From: Sipunculus nudus
Taxonomy: Eukaryota; Annelida; Sipuncula; Golfingiida; Sipunculidae
Assembly (NCBI GenBank): GCA_026874595.1
Contig: CM049311.1
Coordinates: 10,571,676-10,635,675 of the forward strand
Length of the DNA: 64,000 nt
Reading direction: 5' to 3'
Shown: positions 45,850-55,716 of the stretch, in pieces
Numbering within the stretch: the first letter of the stretch is position 1
Layout: each line of letters starts with the position of its first letter
Translations under genes and position numbers: made by a program
The notes under the pieces: model-generated
Database searches by the model: none
The model's input: only the letters and a program-made list of their open reading frames with translations
Told to the model about the DNA's origin: nothing

Positions 45850-47110
45850 ATGGCAGATTTCAAACCTGAGACATTTATTGACGATCCGGACCTTGATCAA
45901 CTTGAACAGTTGTCAAAAGACCAGTTGTTGCGTTTGGGACAACACTTGGGGCTAAGTGTGAAAAAAAGCTTTGAGAAAGCCTGATATCATTGCTAAAGTC
46001 ATGCAAGATATTATTAGCAAAGGTTTAATTGAAGAGACTGAAGTTGAAACAAAAAAAAATTATAGCCTTACTATGCAACTAGAATTTAAAAAGTTGGAAA
46101 TGCAACATGAGCTAGCATTAAAAGAGAGGGAAGAACGGTTAGAAAGAGACAGACTAGAAAAATAAAAAGAAATTGAGTTAAAACGACTGGAGTTAGAAAG
46201 ACTTAAACTAGAACATAGTCTACGTGCTGCCCCAACTCACAGTTTTGATGTTACTAAACACAGCAGACTTGTCCCACCTTTTTAAGAAAAAGAGGTTGAT
46301 AAATATTGCTTACACTTTGAGAAGGTAGCTGAAAATTTAAAATGGCCTAAGGAAAATTGGACTATGCAGTTACAAAGTGTATTGACTGGCAAGGCCAGAG
46401 AAATTTATACAGAGCTTTCAGTAGAAGCTGCTACTGACTATGACCTGGTAAAACGGTTAATCCTAAAAGGTTATGAGTTAGTTCCAGAGGCTTACCGCCA
46501 GAAATTCAGAAATTGGGAAAAGCGCAAAAATCAGACCTACGTCGAATTTGCTAGGACAAAAGAGCAGTTGTTTGATCGCTGGTGTAGTTCTAAAATGTAA
46601 TGAAAGATTATGACAATTTGCGCCTGTTGATTTTGCTTGAAAAACTTAAGCCCTGCATTAACGCAGAAGTTAAAACTTTTCTCAATGAGAAAAGTCCTGA
46701 AACACTTGACATTGCTGCTCAATTAGCTGATGATTATTCATTGACACACAAGATGTCCTTTACTAGCAAATCAAACCAGTCATTCACAAATAAGAATGTA
46801 AAACAGTATGGTCAAATGAAGTTTAAAGCGCAATCTCCCAGGACTAGTAGTCCTGATAGTTCAGCAAAGCCTATAGCTACAGCTCAGTCCACGTCCACTG
46901 TGTCTAAGTCCAACAATGGCCAGTCATTTTCAAAGAAAATCTGTAATTCTGCAAGAAGGAAGGTCATCTAATATCTGATTGCTGGAAACTTGCGAATAGA
47001 CCAAATAGCAAACCTTCTGGTTTTGTTTCAAAATCAATGCATAGCTTAATACAAGAGCCAGGCTCTTTTCATGTAAATACAACTCCTTTGTTGACTCAAA
47101 TAAAGAGTAT
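45850..47110 (+). pseudogene. gag: gag pseudogene (coiled coil, SCAN-like capsid region, split CCHC knuckle)
   Basis: ATG at 45850 begins an acidic N-terminus ('MADFKPETFIDDPDLDQLEQ'). A frameshift in an A run near 45960 moves to the next frame. There a Glu/Lys/Arg/Leu-rich coiled coil (about 46040-46230) is broken by a stop at 46163-46165, and a second stop lies at 46283-46285. 46364-46597 holds 'AYRQKFRNWEKRKNQTYVEF', the pattern shared by Gmr1-type gag and the vertebrate SCAN domain. A 5-bp insertion near 46598 shifts the frame again. The C-x2-C-x4-H-x4-C knuckle at 46942-46982 is split by a 1-nt indel between its first two cysteines. The capsid would normally assemble around the element RNA and the knuckle would bind it; this copy cannot. 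Confidence 0.85.
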
Positions 47111-47128
47111 GATGCTACGGAGGCCCAA

Positions 47129-47553
47129 GTGCCGTCTAAATCCAAAAAAGAATCCGTAGATTGCGGGGTAAAAACCTCAGTTGATTCCTGCGAGGAATTA
47201 AATAAGGCTAGGTCCTTTCAAGACTCCTGCGAGGAGTGTTCTCTAAATAAGGCTAAGTCCTTTTATGACTCTTGCGAGAGTATTTCAAATGAGGCCAGGT
47301 CCTCTTATGACAAACAAAAGTTTGTTTCTGCCGAGGAAAATTCCTCTGTTGACTCCCATGAGCACTTTGATGATAAAAAGGATGTAGATTCCTTGGATGA
47401 CTCTGAAACAGGGTTTATGACTGACACCTTCAATGTCAGTTCTTTGTTTGATGAGGGTGAGGTAGTAGATTCCTCTCCTGACTCTGAAATGGAGGTATTT
47501 GAGCCATTTATAGATGACGATTTGTATCACTTTCAAGTGATTTTTCAGATTCT
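47129..47553 (+). pseudogene. Acidic Ser/Asp linker with degenerate repeats between gag and protease
   Basis: About 140 open codons, rich in Asp, Glu and Ser, contain repeats of 'DSCEE' / 'DSCES' / 'DSHEH' roughly 18-25 residues apart, then 'DSPDSEMEVFEPF'-type acidic sequence. It looks like a low-complexity tether of the polyprotein. It is separated by frameshifts on both sides (near 47100 and 47540). No known domain. Confidence 0.6.
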
Positions 47554-47845
47554 ACCCCTATTAGAATTTTGAGGGACACTGGTTCCGGCCAGACTCTCAT
47601 GTTAGCAAACACTTTGCCATTTTCTGGTAGGTCCTTTACTGGTGCACATGCACTTGTTAATGTTGTGTTTTCAGACAGGCACACTTCAGTTCCGCTTCAC
47701 AGTATCCATTTAAAGTCAGATTTGATTTCTGGGAATATTACTGTGGGGCATAAGAACTACTTTACCCTTTAAGGGAATTCAGTTGCTACTAGGCAACGAT
47801 GTTGCAGGTGATAAAGTACAGCCTGTACCAATAGTGACAGAAAAG
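47554..47845 (+). pseudogene. pro: Aspartic protease remnant (pol 5' part)
   Basis: 'PIRILRDTGSGQTLM' carries the catalytic D-T-G triad at 47575-47583 in the usual hydrophobic context. The downstream 'LLLGNDVAGDKV' at about 47783-47818 matches the flap-distal hydrophobic-Gly strand of retropepsins. The two parts are in different frames because of a 1-nt indel at about 47771. The enzyme would cut the element polyprotein as a dimer, but this copy is broken. The upstream junction to the linker is also frameshifted. Confidence 0.8.
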
Positions 47846-48340
47846 CCGTCACTTGATCAGGATACTAATCCGGAAAGTCAGGAAATTCCTGGTTTGTATC
47901 CTTCATGTGCTGTAACTAGATCTATGGCCAAGAAAATCACACATGAGGATAATGGTCCAGTTAATAACACCCTGGGAGTCACTAGTGAGCTGTCACAAAA
48001 CCCAGTTTGTTTCTATGGCAAAAATCGAGTGCTTATGCGTAAATGGCGACAACCTGATGTATGCGCTGATGATGAGTGGACCATCAAACATCAAATAGTA
48101 ATGCCCAAAAGCTTTCGCAATGAAATTCTAAGCATGGCACATGAGGCTCCTTTGTCTGGCCATTTAGGTATAAATAAAACTTATCAGAAAGTTAGTACAC
48201 AATTCTATTGGCCTAACCTCAGGAAAGATGTTGTACAATATTGTAAGTCATGCCATACATGTCAGATGGTAGGCAAGCCCAATTAGAATCCTCCTAAGGC
48301 CCCACTTAGGCCTATTCCTGCTTTCGAGGAACCATTAAGT
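47846..48340 (+). pseudogene. int: Integrase N-terminal (HHCC) remnant, truncated before the catalytic core
   Basis: After a spacer with 'CAVTRSMAKK', the frame contains H-x6-H-x29-C-x2-C ('HEAPLSGH' at 48140 to 'CHTC' ending 48262), with 'FYWPNLRKDV' between. This is the zinc finger of Gypsy integrases. A TAG stop at 48284-48286 interrupts 'VGKPN*NPPKAPLRPIPAFEEP'. The sequence then breaks off at about 48340 into LTR. The D,D-35-E core that joins DNA ends is absent. It sits about 100 residues after the protease, with no reverse transcriptase between. Confidence 0.85.
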
Positions 48341-48371
48341 AGGATTTTTCCCCTAATTTATTTGTCTTCAT

Positions 48372-48375
<4 letters not shown>
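48341..48375 (+). repeat. 3' LTR remnant (last 35 bp)
   Basis: 'aggatttttcccctaatttatttgtcttcataaca' aligned in pieces with 45652-45686 shows about 30 of 35 matches. The junction with integrase falls at 'agtaggatt', where integrase codons and LTR share a few bases. That suggests deletion or strand switching at microhomology. Confidence 0.8.

Positions 48376-48420
<45 letters not shown>
48376..48420. repeat. (AT)n microsatellite
   Basis: An AT run directly abuts the end of the retrotransposon. Confidence 0.97.
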
Positions 48421-48421
<1 letters not shown>

Positions 48422-48754
48422 TGCAATAAACTACTTTTAATATAACCATAACACCAAATGTCACATGTATCTTGCTTTGCTCTGTCAAATACGTTTTCTT
48501 TCAGTCATTTAGAATGATTCTTTAGGACACTTAATGTCAACCGAATATGTTGAGCTACCCGGACCAGTCATCACGCATTTATACTACACATAAACTTCCT
48601 GATTGCTGGTCTTCGAATGGTACATACATTCAACAAAATTACAATAAGTGTAGTTTGTGTCCTAGTCGTCTATTTCAAAGGTAGTTACGCCACATGATTA
48701 GTTCGTACGTTGCCTGCTTCTCTTATACAATCTACGAGCTCGGTTTACAGTTAA

Positions 48755-48905
48755 CAGGGGCGGACTAGGCTACCGGGACACCGGGATGGCACAAACAAAA
48801 TAGTGATGCCAATGGGCCAATGGTGTTAAATTCGGGCCGCTTTCACTCAAACTTCCACGGCCCGTTTCTCATCACTGTCCGGCAATGACAGTGCTCAGGT
48901 ATAAA
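48755..48905. mobile_element. Possible hAT-type transposon end fragment
   Basis: 'caggggcggactaggctaccgggacaccggg' in pieces resembles ends of dispersed hAT-like elements that start CAGGGGCGGA (memory only). The CpG-rich segment continues through 'cacggcccgtttctcatcactgtccgg'. No matching inverted end or target duplication was found, and there is no second copy in the window. Confidence 0.3.
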
Positions 48906-51392
48906 ATGGTAAAGGTGGGGTTATAGTCTATATATATACGAGTGTTTGCGTGTGTCCATTGAATATATATATATATAAGATTGAGAACAGATAAACTCTA
49001 AATAATTTGTTAACAACAACAGGGGAACAAACCCGAGTACGCTTCCGATCCTTTGAGTGACCGACTTCCAAAATTACCTGTTTAATTGTAAAATTTTATA
49101 TAACCTAGTGAGTGACGTCAGCAGACTTGACCCTGATATCACACACCGTGATGTCACTGGCCCCCTCGATTTTTCACTGTTACCATTTTTTAGGGTTAAA
49201 TCTGTAAATATACTCCTTACGATCTTTTAAAAGCTCTTAGTCTTACATATGTTTATATATTTCTTTACCACCTTCCTATATAAAACTGTATAATTGCCCT
49301 TCACTTGGGTTTTGGAATCAGCTACTTTACTATTTATCTAGAAGTTCCGTTCTTTGATTAGAGCTGAGCAGTTACTAAACAATTGGAGTATATTCAAATT
49401 CTCAGGGTCACCAGGGATTAATTAACAATCCAGTCATCTTGGCTGATCTATATATAGCCTTGCGCACCCAGTGGGTGGAAGAACTGGTGTAAGTGCGATT
49501 CTGTAGTTCCATTATCTTGGTATATGCTACAAAAGCTTTCAACGCGAGGGTGTCTAATTGTGACACCGCTAGACACCATTTATTGAATGACGCAGCGAGA
49601 GGACAGGAAAGGATGAGGAAATGTTATGTGATTGAATAAAGCTTACGAGTGTAATAAACGGATTGCAGCTGACCCCTTTCCGAGATTTTATTCACGCCCT
49701 TTATACATTAAATACAATTGAGGCCGGATTTGTGTGGGTTTTGCAGCGTTAATTACATTTGTTTGCCTTCAATATCGAGACAATATTTTTAACTTCATTA
49801 CTTTTCTAAGGCATGACCAGTTTACTGCAGGAGTCATACCTTTTCAATGCCAGAGATTTTAATATCTCAGAAGATATATATATATATATATACATCTGAT
49901 GGAGTGGTTTAAATGAAAATTCCTGCACAGAAATCAGTTTCTTAGGGCTATTTCTGCCTTTGGCCCATAGAGGTTCCCGCAAATAAGAGCAATTTGTTTT
50001 CAATGCAGTCGCCGAGCTAGGACAATGTCATTATTAGATTCCCATTTGATCTTGTATATTTCAGCTGAACTAAGAGCATCAGCATGCTCTTTAAACAAAG
50101 CAGCATTGACACTGACGTATGTTGAGCGCTGAGGCGCTTTATCTACCTTTTAACCATACACGTGGGCGCCGAATAGGTCTCCCATATATAGTACCTTTTC
50201 ATATATTTGGCGATCGCAAGATTTGAAACCATGCATAAGCATGTAAATCAGTAGATGACGCCAGTTTGTCGTGTAAAAGATGGTATTCCCTTTTAGTTAA
50301 TTTTGTTACTACTTTATCACGACATCGTCCCGACGAGCCTATAGTGCGCAATCGTATTTGTAGATGTCCTTCAGCTTATCAAGAGGCCTAGGGGTGTTTT
50401 TAATGGCCCTAGGACAAGTTCACCGCAGATAATAACCCTTCGGATAATGACCCCCACCCCCCAAGACTAGTGCCCCTTGAAAATTTTCGGATTTTTTACT
50501 TCTGTTTTTAAGCCACTGAAATGCAAGGCCGAGTCTATGCATTGTTTAGGTAATGGTTTGAAGGAAATAGCATCAAGAGAAATAAAAAGACAAGTGTTAA
50601 TGGGACTATTGATTTCTTAAATTTTCTCCCGTAAATCAATGGTTATTTAGGATATGGGAAAAAATAAATTAGCATTTGCTTGAAATTCATGTACTTGGCA
50701 GTTACAATTAATCAAACTCTATATTTTTTAAACTTGATTTTTTTTTAGTTCAGAAAAGGTTTTATTGAGTGTTGTGTTGTATTAAAAGGTTGACTCGAAA
50801 ACAGCTTAAGGACCGCACATTTGGACCAGAATAAACTATTATTTTAAATATACGTCCTGTCTTTCGGTTTTTCTGTCTAATGAATGAGGATGAAGGTAGC
50901 CGAAAACATCCGGACGTACTGTGTACACAAAATGGCAGCCTCCATGAGCGGTTTCGGAAAACTGTGAGAAATAAACCTTCAAGGGTTCGATAAAGGTTCC
51001 GAGATGTCACAAGAAATTTTAGGCGACAATGGTTCTGCTGAGAGAGTTTTGAAGCAGGGGATGTGAATCGGCAAAGTTTATACCGGAATAGCCTTTTGTG
51101 GACCAAGTCCTATAATTATTGTAGGAAGACTTTAGTTTTATATATGCGGGGATATGGTGATCCCGAAATCAAAACTTTTCGCTGAGGTTCTAATAAAAAA
51201 TGTTTTGCATTTGAGGATCTGGCGGGGTTTGGACCCTTGTCTAGCGCCTTCAGTTCTGAGCTACATCATACCATAGAATAAATTTGGCAAAGTCGCATGC
51301 ATACATCTTTGTGTTTTTTTCAGTATATAAGGCTATATGCTTATATCTTATGAAAAGAGAAATATTTTACCTATAGTATATATATATGTCGA
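48906..51392. other. No gene recognised
   Basis: Includes a short (AT)n at about 49874-49891. An inverted 'gtgacgtcag'/'gatgtcac' pair lies near 49112-49156. C-rich 'tgacccccaccccccaa' lies near 50449. The minus frame 50762-51106 (114 codons) has no splice or family support. Confidence 0.35.
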
Positions 51393-51640
51393 GGCCAAGA
51401 TTAGAATCTAGCCAAATTTAAAACTGGGCCAGCCCAGATCAACATTTTGATTTGAACCGGCCCAGATCAAAATTCTAATCTGGGCCAGACCAGTTTTAAA
51501 CTTGGCCAGCCCAGATTAAAATTTTGATCTGGGCCGGTCCAGATTAAAATCCGGTGGTGAAGACTTTAGGATTTAAATCTGGTCTGGACTGATTTTAAAC
51601 TGGGCCAGCCCAGATTAGAATTTGATCTTGGCCGGTCAAG
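51393..51640. repeat. Palindrome-rich minisatellite built on 'tgggccagcccaga' and 'aaaattttgat'
   Basis: 'gccagcccaga' recurs at 51428, 51505 and 51604. A partly complementary 'gatctgggccggtccagatt' type block follows each. Successive blocks are near inverted copies (cccagatcaaaatt / aattttgatctggg), so the array could extrude hairpins on either strand. It is about 3 units of 77-99 bp, with an irregular third. Non-coding. Confidence 0.75.
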
Positions 51641-52282
51641 TTAACAATCATATGCAGTCATGAAAACACGACTCGAAGGAAACTGCCTACAACCACAGTC
51701 AAACCGATTGCTTGGATATCATAATGGACAGTCCATAATTGCAAAATTCGGCTACGAGTGCTGAATTCACGCAAAAGAATACAAGTGAACAATGTTCAGC
51801 GTACAAATCAGTATTTATCCCTTCGCTATGATAATGAATCATTTATAGTGCTATGCTCAACTTGGATGTCGTCCAAATAAACGACGGAAGACATGCTAGT
51901 ATGCGGTCCGAAATTGAACAAGCATGCAGAGAGACTTGATAGGTTTTTGCACGTGGTAGGTGTTGTTAGAAAGTATTGTCATTTAAAGTGACAGCGTACC
52001 TGTAGGCTGTGAGCCGTTGACAAAAATTGACGGTAAACTTGAATCCTCATCGTGGTTAACAGTGTGGTTCTCGACACTGGACGCCCCAATGCACTCTGTG
52101 TCAATGCCGGTGCAAACGCCGCTACTCTCTTTGTTAAATATGGTTTATGTTTACTTTTTTATTGACCTGGTTTTTTTTTGTTTGGTTTTTAGAGAATTAA
52201 TTTTTCCAAAACAATAATGTTTCAGTTACAACAGTCATAACTGTTTTATAGATAAAAATTTTAAAGCAAGTTATTTACTCAC
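51641..52282. other. No gene recognised
   Basis: A short + frame at 52017-52217 crosses T-rich sequence and has no support. Confidence 0.35.
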
Positions 52283-52347
52283 CTGTTTTGTAGAAGTCAC
52301 GTGATTTCTGGCATACTCTGCGTACTTATGGTAGTTGTAGATTATTC
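52283..52347 (-). CDS. Candidate internal exon, 65 nt
   Basis: On the minus strand, 'catcaatttcttaacag' is a strong acceptor and 'caaaacag|gtgagt' a consensus donor. Exactly one frame is open between them. It gives 21 codons containing 'YNYHKYAEYARNHVTST', charged and tyrosine-rich, with no known family. It enters in phase 1 and leaves in phase 0. Together the two splice sites are the best pair in the window, but one open frame out of three over 65 nt is expected about half the time. Confidence 0.35.
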
Positions 52348-53510
52348 CTGTTAAGAAATTGATGGATGTATGAGCTTGTTTATCTGCAAGCTGTTAGTGA
52401 ACATGACAACAAAAATCACAAACGGCAAAATATGTAGCCTCTTGATAATATAATTAAACCAGATATTTTTAATTTGCAGTGTCATGAGTAGGGGGCGCCA
52501 GTAAAGTGTCATGTTTCCCCTTAACACCATGCATGCACCAGTGTTGCCTAACAGAATAAAATGTACTCGGAGGTGATTGGTGAATAGTTGCGAAATGCTG
52601 TTTATGCATAATTCTGGTTCATCTGACTTACAGACAAATGTCCTTATTGAATGTATCTGAATTATTTTAGCGGGCCCCCACATGTTAGAAACACACACAC
52701 ACACACAAATATATATATAACGGAAGGAATCGGCGTTTTCTAGCCTGCTTTCTATAAAAGGTTTAAGTGGTCATCTTTTAAAAATAGACAGTAGATATCA
52801 GAATAGGACTCTTTAGTAATGTTGCAATAATGCTGCTCCTGTCATTCTCCGAAGTGATCGAAATCCGAGCATCATCGAAACATGCACTTTTAAAGTATTT
52901 CAGTCTGTATCGGGTCATGGTGTATCTTTGTAGCCCATATAAAATAATATGAGCAAAATCTGTGTTTTTAAAAGTCTTATGCACACTAATGACACAATAT
53001 GCCGGGTCTGCGATCCGTTGAATATGTAGCATTTACTCCATTTGGATGGCACTGATATAGGTATATATAGTTTGTAGTTCTAAAGCTTATTTTACCGAAT
53101 AATATTGTCATGCTAAAAAAACTTTGCCGCGGGTTCGATTAATTGATTTTATGTGTATTCACCTGTCGATAATATTCCTGAAAGTAGTATTCCCATTGAA
53201 ATGTCGTCTTAGATTGTAAGCTGACATATGATGTACAAACGCGTGACCTGGTCTCTTTTCACGGATCATTACCACAGTTCTTCAGTTTATTTTCACTTAT
53301 GTTTGAGGCTCCCGTCAGTTTTTCATACCTCGACCCGATGAAGCAGCTAATGACTAATTAAGTGAGAAGATCAGGAGGTCGCCCTCCTTCCGATCTTCAT
53401 TTAGTGGTCTCTGTCACTCAAGTCTTATCCGGGTTAAACCGGGAGCAAGGCCTTTCTATTTAATTAATTGCAATTCGTTCTTGATAAGATTATACGTTTC
53501 TTCATTTGGC
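52348..53510. other. No gene established
   Basis: A (CA)n-(TA)n run lies at 52691-52719. Minus frames at 52351-52704 (117 codons) and 52778-53032 (84 codons from ATG) read smoothly but have no splice, signal-peptide or family evidence. Confidence 0.3.
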
Positions 53511-53772
53511 TTATTGTAAGGTTAATTGTGTCAAGCAAGCTAAACCCCTCCCGTGCATAGTTTCTCCCCCGGTTAAAATGATTTGCCCACATTCGCCTAA
53601 AGTGTGTAAACCACAGTAACATTCACATTTAAAAATACACATACATCCCGACGTTGGTCTAACATCTGGACTAAATATACAATATAACTTCTTAGTGGCA
53701 CATTGACCAGCAAAGCAATGTCCATAAATGGCTATATCTCCGCCGCAATGAGTTCTTTTTTTTTCAAAATAT
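53511..53772 (-). CDS. Candidate terminal exon of a cysteine-rich protein
   Basis: On the minus strand, 'cttgaatattctatttag' can serve as an acceptor (phase 2 entry). The following 86 codons contain about 12 cysteines, several as C-x-C pairs ('GCMCIFKCECYCGL'). That is around four times the number expected by composition. TAA closes the frame and there is no ATG at its start. Dense paired cysteines suggest a disulphide-bonded extracellular or metal-binding protein. No known cysteine framework was matched and no function is proposed. There is no canonical AATAAA within 60 bp, only 'caataag'. Confidence 0.28.
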
Positions 53773-54577
53773 CTAAATAGAATATTCAAGTAGATTTTGC
53801 AGTTGGAGACTTCAATTGTTTCGTTTATATATGCAGTGTCACGCTTCAGTAAGTCGGGTTCTCAAAGTGAAAGGAAGGTGGAGCATTGGCCGTATTTTCT
53901 ATCAATGAGCAGCTTGAACCTGGGGACAAAATGTATCGCCCCGTGTCCCAATGATAAAGAGGGCTTTGAATTAAAAGAAAACATATGATGATGATTCAGA
54001 TGACCAAATAAAATTCAATTTCCCTTTGCTTTAATATTACCCTTGCTTCTCAAAATTCATTGTTTTTAGCATAAATTTGTTAACAAACAAACCCAACCGA
54101 AGAAGCGCTAGGGGAAGATACTGCCTTCTCCCGGTGTAGGTACTGAACACTAGGGGCATGGGGAAATTATAGGAACAGACGTGATGTCCAAGTTAATGGT
54201 GGGCATGTCTTATATTATCATTAGCAGGAATCATTCTTACTTTTTTTTATTGCAATAATAAATTCCGCTTGTCGAGAGGTTTACTCCGTTCGGGTGTACC
54301 TATACAGCATCATGGATTACACGAATGGCACGTTCTGTGTTCTATTTGGTTAATGTCTTGCCTGAAATGTTTAATGTATAAAAAATAAGCATACCAGAAT
54401 ACTGTATGAATGCGCGAACACAAACCCTGGTGTTTTCGGAATGTCGATTCCTCTGACGATTTGTTTGATCTAGTGTTCTATTTTAGGTTTTGTGATAGAA
54501 GACTGAAGCGAGAAGGCATACTCGTCCAATTAAAATCAAAAGTTAATGTACTTTGCTATGGTACAAAATGACATCCG

Positions 54578-54843
54578 TCAAGATAATGTTTTAGATGCTT
54601 TTGCACATAATGACCTTAAAAGTTCGTAAAGGCCACCAAACCGATCAGCGCCTGGGGTTTTTATGTACATATAATGGTACCAGACATATATGTAATCAGA
54701 CAGATCGTTCTTCATATATTGTCTAAAATTCACTAGGATGTGTGCGTCTGCATCATAAACATAGGTAACAAATGGGAGTGAAATAAGTCTCTTTAGATAA
54801 TAATGCTCTTTAGATATCGCGTAAAATGGTCGACGAGAATCGC
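54578..54843 (-). CDS. Candidate terminal exon, 88 codons
   Basis: Minus-strand acceptor 'cacctcgtgttattttcag' leads into a frame open to TGA at 54578-54580. The peptide is rich in aromatic residues ('YIYVWYHYMYIKTP') and ends 'LLRSLCAKASKTLS'. It enters in phase 1 and is in the same frame as the segment at 54932-55157, 88 nt upstream. It could be the next exon of the same gene if 'cctta|gttaac', a weak donor, is used. Family not recognised; no polyadenylation signal nearby. Confidence 0.25.
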
Positions 54844-54931
54844 CTGAAAATAACACGAGGTGACTAATTAAAAAATTAACAGGGATCTGTGCATCAGCAA
54901 TTCTGACACGGGTACAAAATTTGAGTACACG

Positions 54932-55157
54932 TTAACTAAGGGCAGGAGTCTCGATGTACCAATGCTCGTAATGCCGACGTCCCTCTTCCTGCTGCAAACG
55001 GCTTTGGACAAATTCTAGCCAATAAAGCATGTAATAAAACGCGGCATGTACAATCAAAATGAAAGAAAAAGTGTATGGAGCCAAACGATTTTGCATTTTC
55101 ATCTCGACGTGATATAAATTTAAATCTCGCTTGCCTGACAAATAACAAGACCTCTTC
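54932..55157 (-). CDS. Candidate exon with one membrane segment
   Basis: Minus-strand acceptor 'gaggtcttgttatttgtcag' opens a frame of 74 codons to TAA. An internal ATG starts 'MKMQNRLAPY', followed by a hydrophobic stretch ('FSFILIVHAAFYYMLYWLEF') and then charged sequence, like a signal-anchor membrane protein. A consensus donor, 'acagacg|gtgagt', lies 70 nt further upstream (+ 55222-55228), giving a very short possible intron. The exon that would precede it is only about 9 nt or is blocked by a stop. A second overlapping frame (54936-55172) is considered a shadow. Confidence 0.27.
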
Positions 55158-55654
55158 AGCTTTGCCAGTCAAGGTATTACCAGAAAAAAAATAAAAAAGT
55201 TTATTCTAATACTCACCGTCTGTGACTGTTAGAGGCAAGATTTAGGCACTGGTTTGAAGTGCTAAGACTAACAAGTATACAAACTTGCACATTTCAGCAT
55301 TTTCTCGCAGATTAGTAGGAGCATCGCAAACATTGCCCTGTCTGAGTAGTAGCCATGTCATCTGTGCAAGAACACTGGCAGAACACCCAAGCATTTCTGT
55401 ATACGTGGGAATCTAAAACCTCGAGTTAAAAGCATAATAAAGGAAAAAGGAAAAAGCAGACTTTGTCAAATATTTTGATTTAAATTTTTGTATAGTTTAA
55501 GGTTACAAATAGTCTCAATTACCATAGCCGGCAGCCAATAATGCTTTTATAGCGTCATTTAACTGGGTTGCTTGGACGTATTACAGGTTGCTTAAAACAT
55601 CAGTTTCCGTACTTCGGAATATATCAAACCTGACACGGCCTTACCAGTGGAATA

Positions 55655-55714
55655 ATGGAGACGGCGGTTTTCCATATGCGTGGCAAAGAGGGACTGGACA
55701 GGAAAATTACCATA
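55655..55714 (+). CDS. Candidate first coding exon, 20 codons
   Basis: ATG in a good context (A at -3, G at +4) opens 'METAVFHMRGKEGLDRKITI' and ends in phase 0 at 'ccata|gtaagt', a near-consensus donor. Without splicing the frame runs on through AT-rich, poorly protein-like sequence. No promoter element or later exon was identified. The family is not recognised. Confidence 0.22.
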
Positions 55715-55716
55715 GT

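Larger units (their letters stand above)
45530..48375 (+). mobile_element. Degenerate Ty3/Gypsy LTR retrotransposon, Gmr1-like order, internally deleted
   Basis: Layout: 5' LTR, tRNA-Pro primer-binding site, gag with coiled coil and SCAN-like capsid region, CCHC knuckle, acidic linker, aspartic protease, integrase HHCC finger, then the last 35 bp of the 3' LTR. The flanking 'atat' (45526-45529 and 48376-48379) fits a 4-bp target duplication, although the right side is an AT microsatellite. Integrase follows protease with no reverse transcriptase between. Together with the SCAN-like gag this points to Gmr1-type elements, which place integrase before reverse transcriptase. The integrase core, reverse transcriptase, RNase H, polypurine tract and most of the 3' LTR are missing. 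At least six frameshifts and three in-frame stops make it non-functional. Confidence 0.9.
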
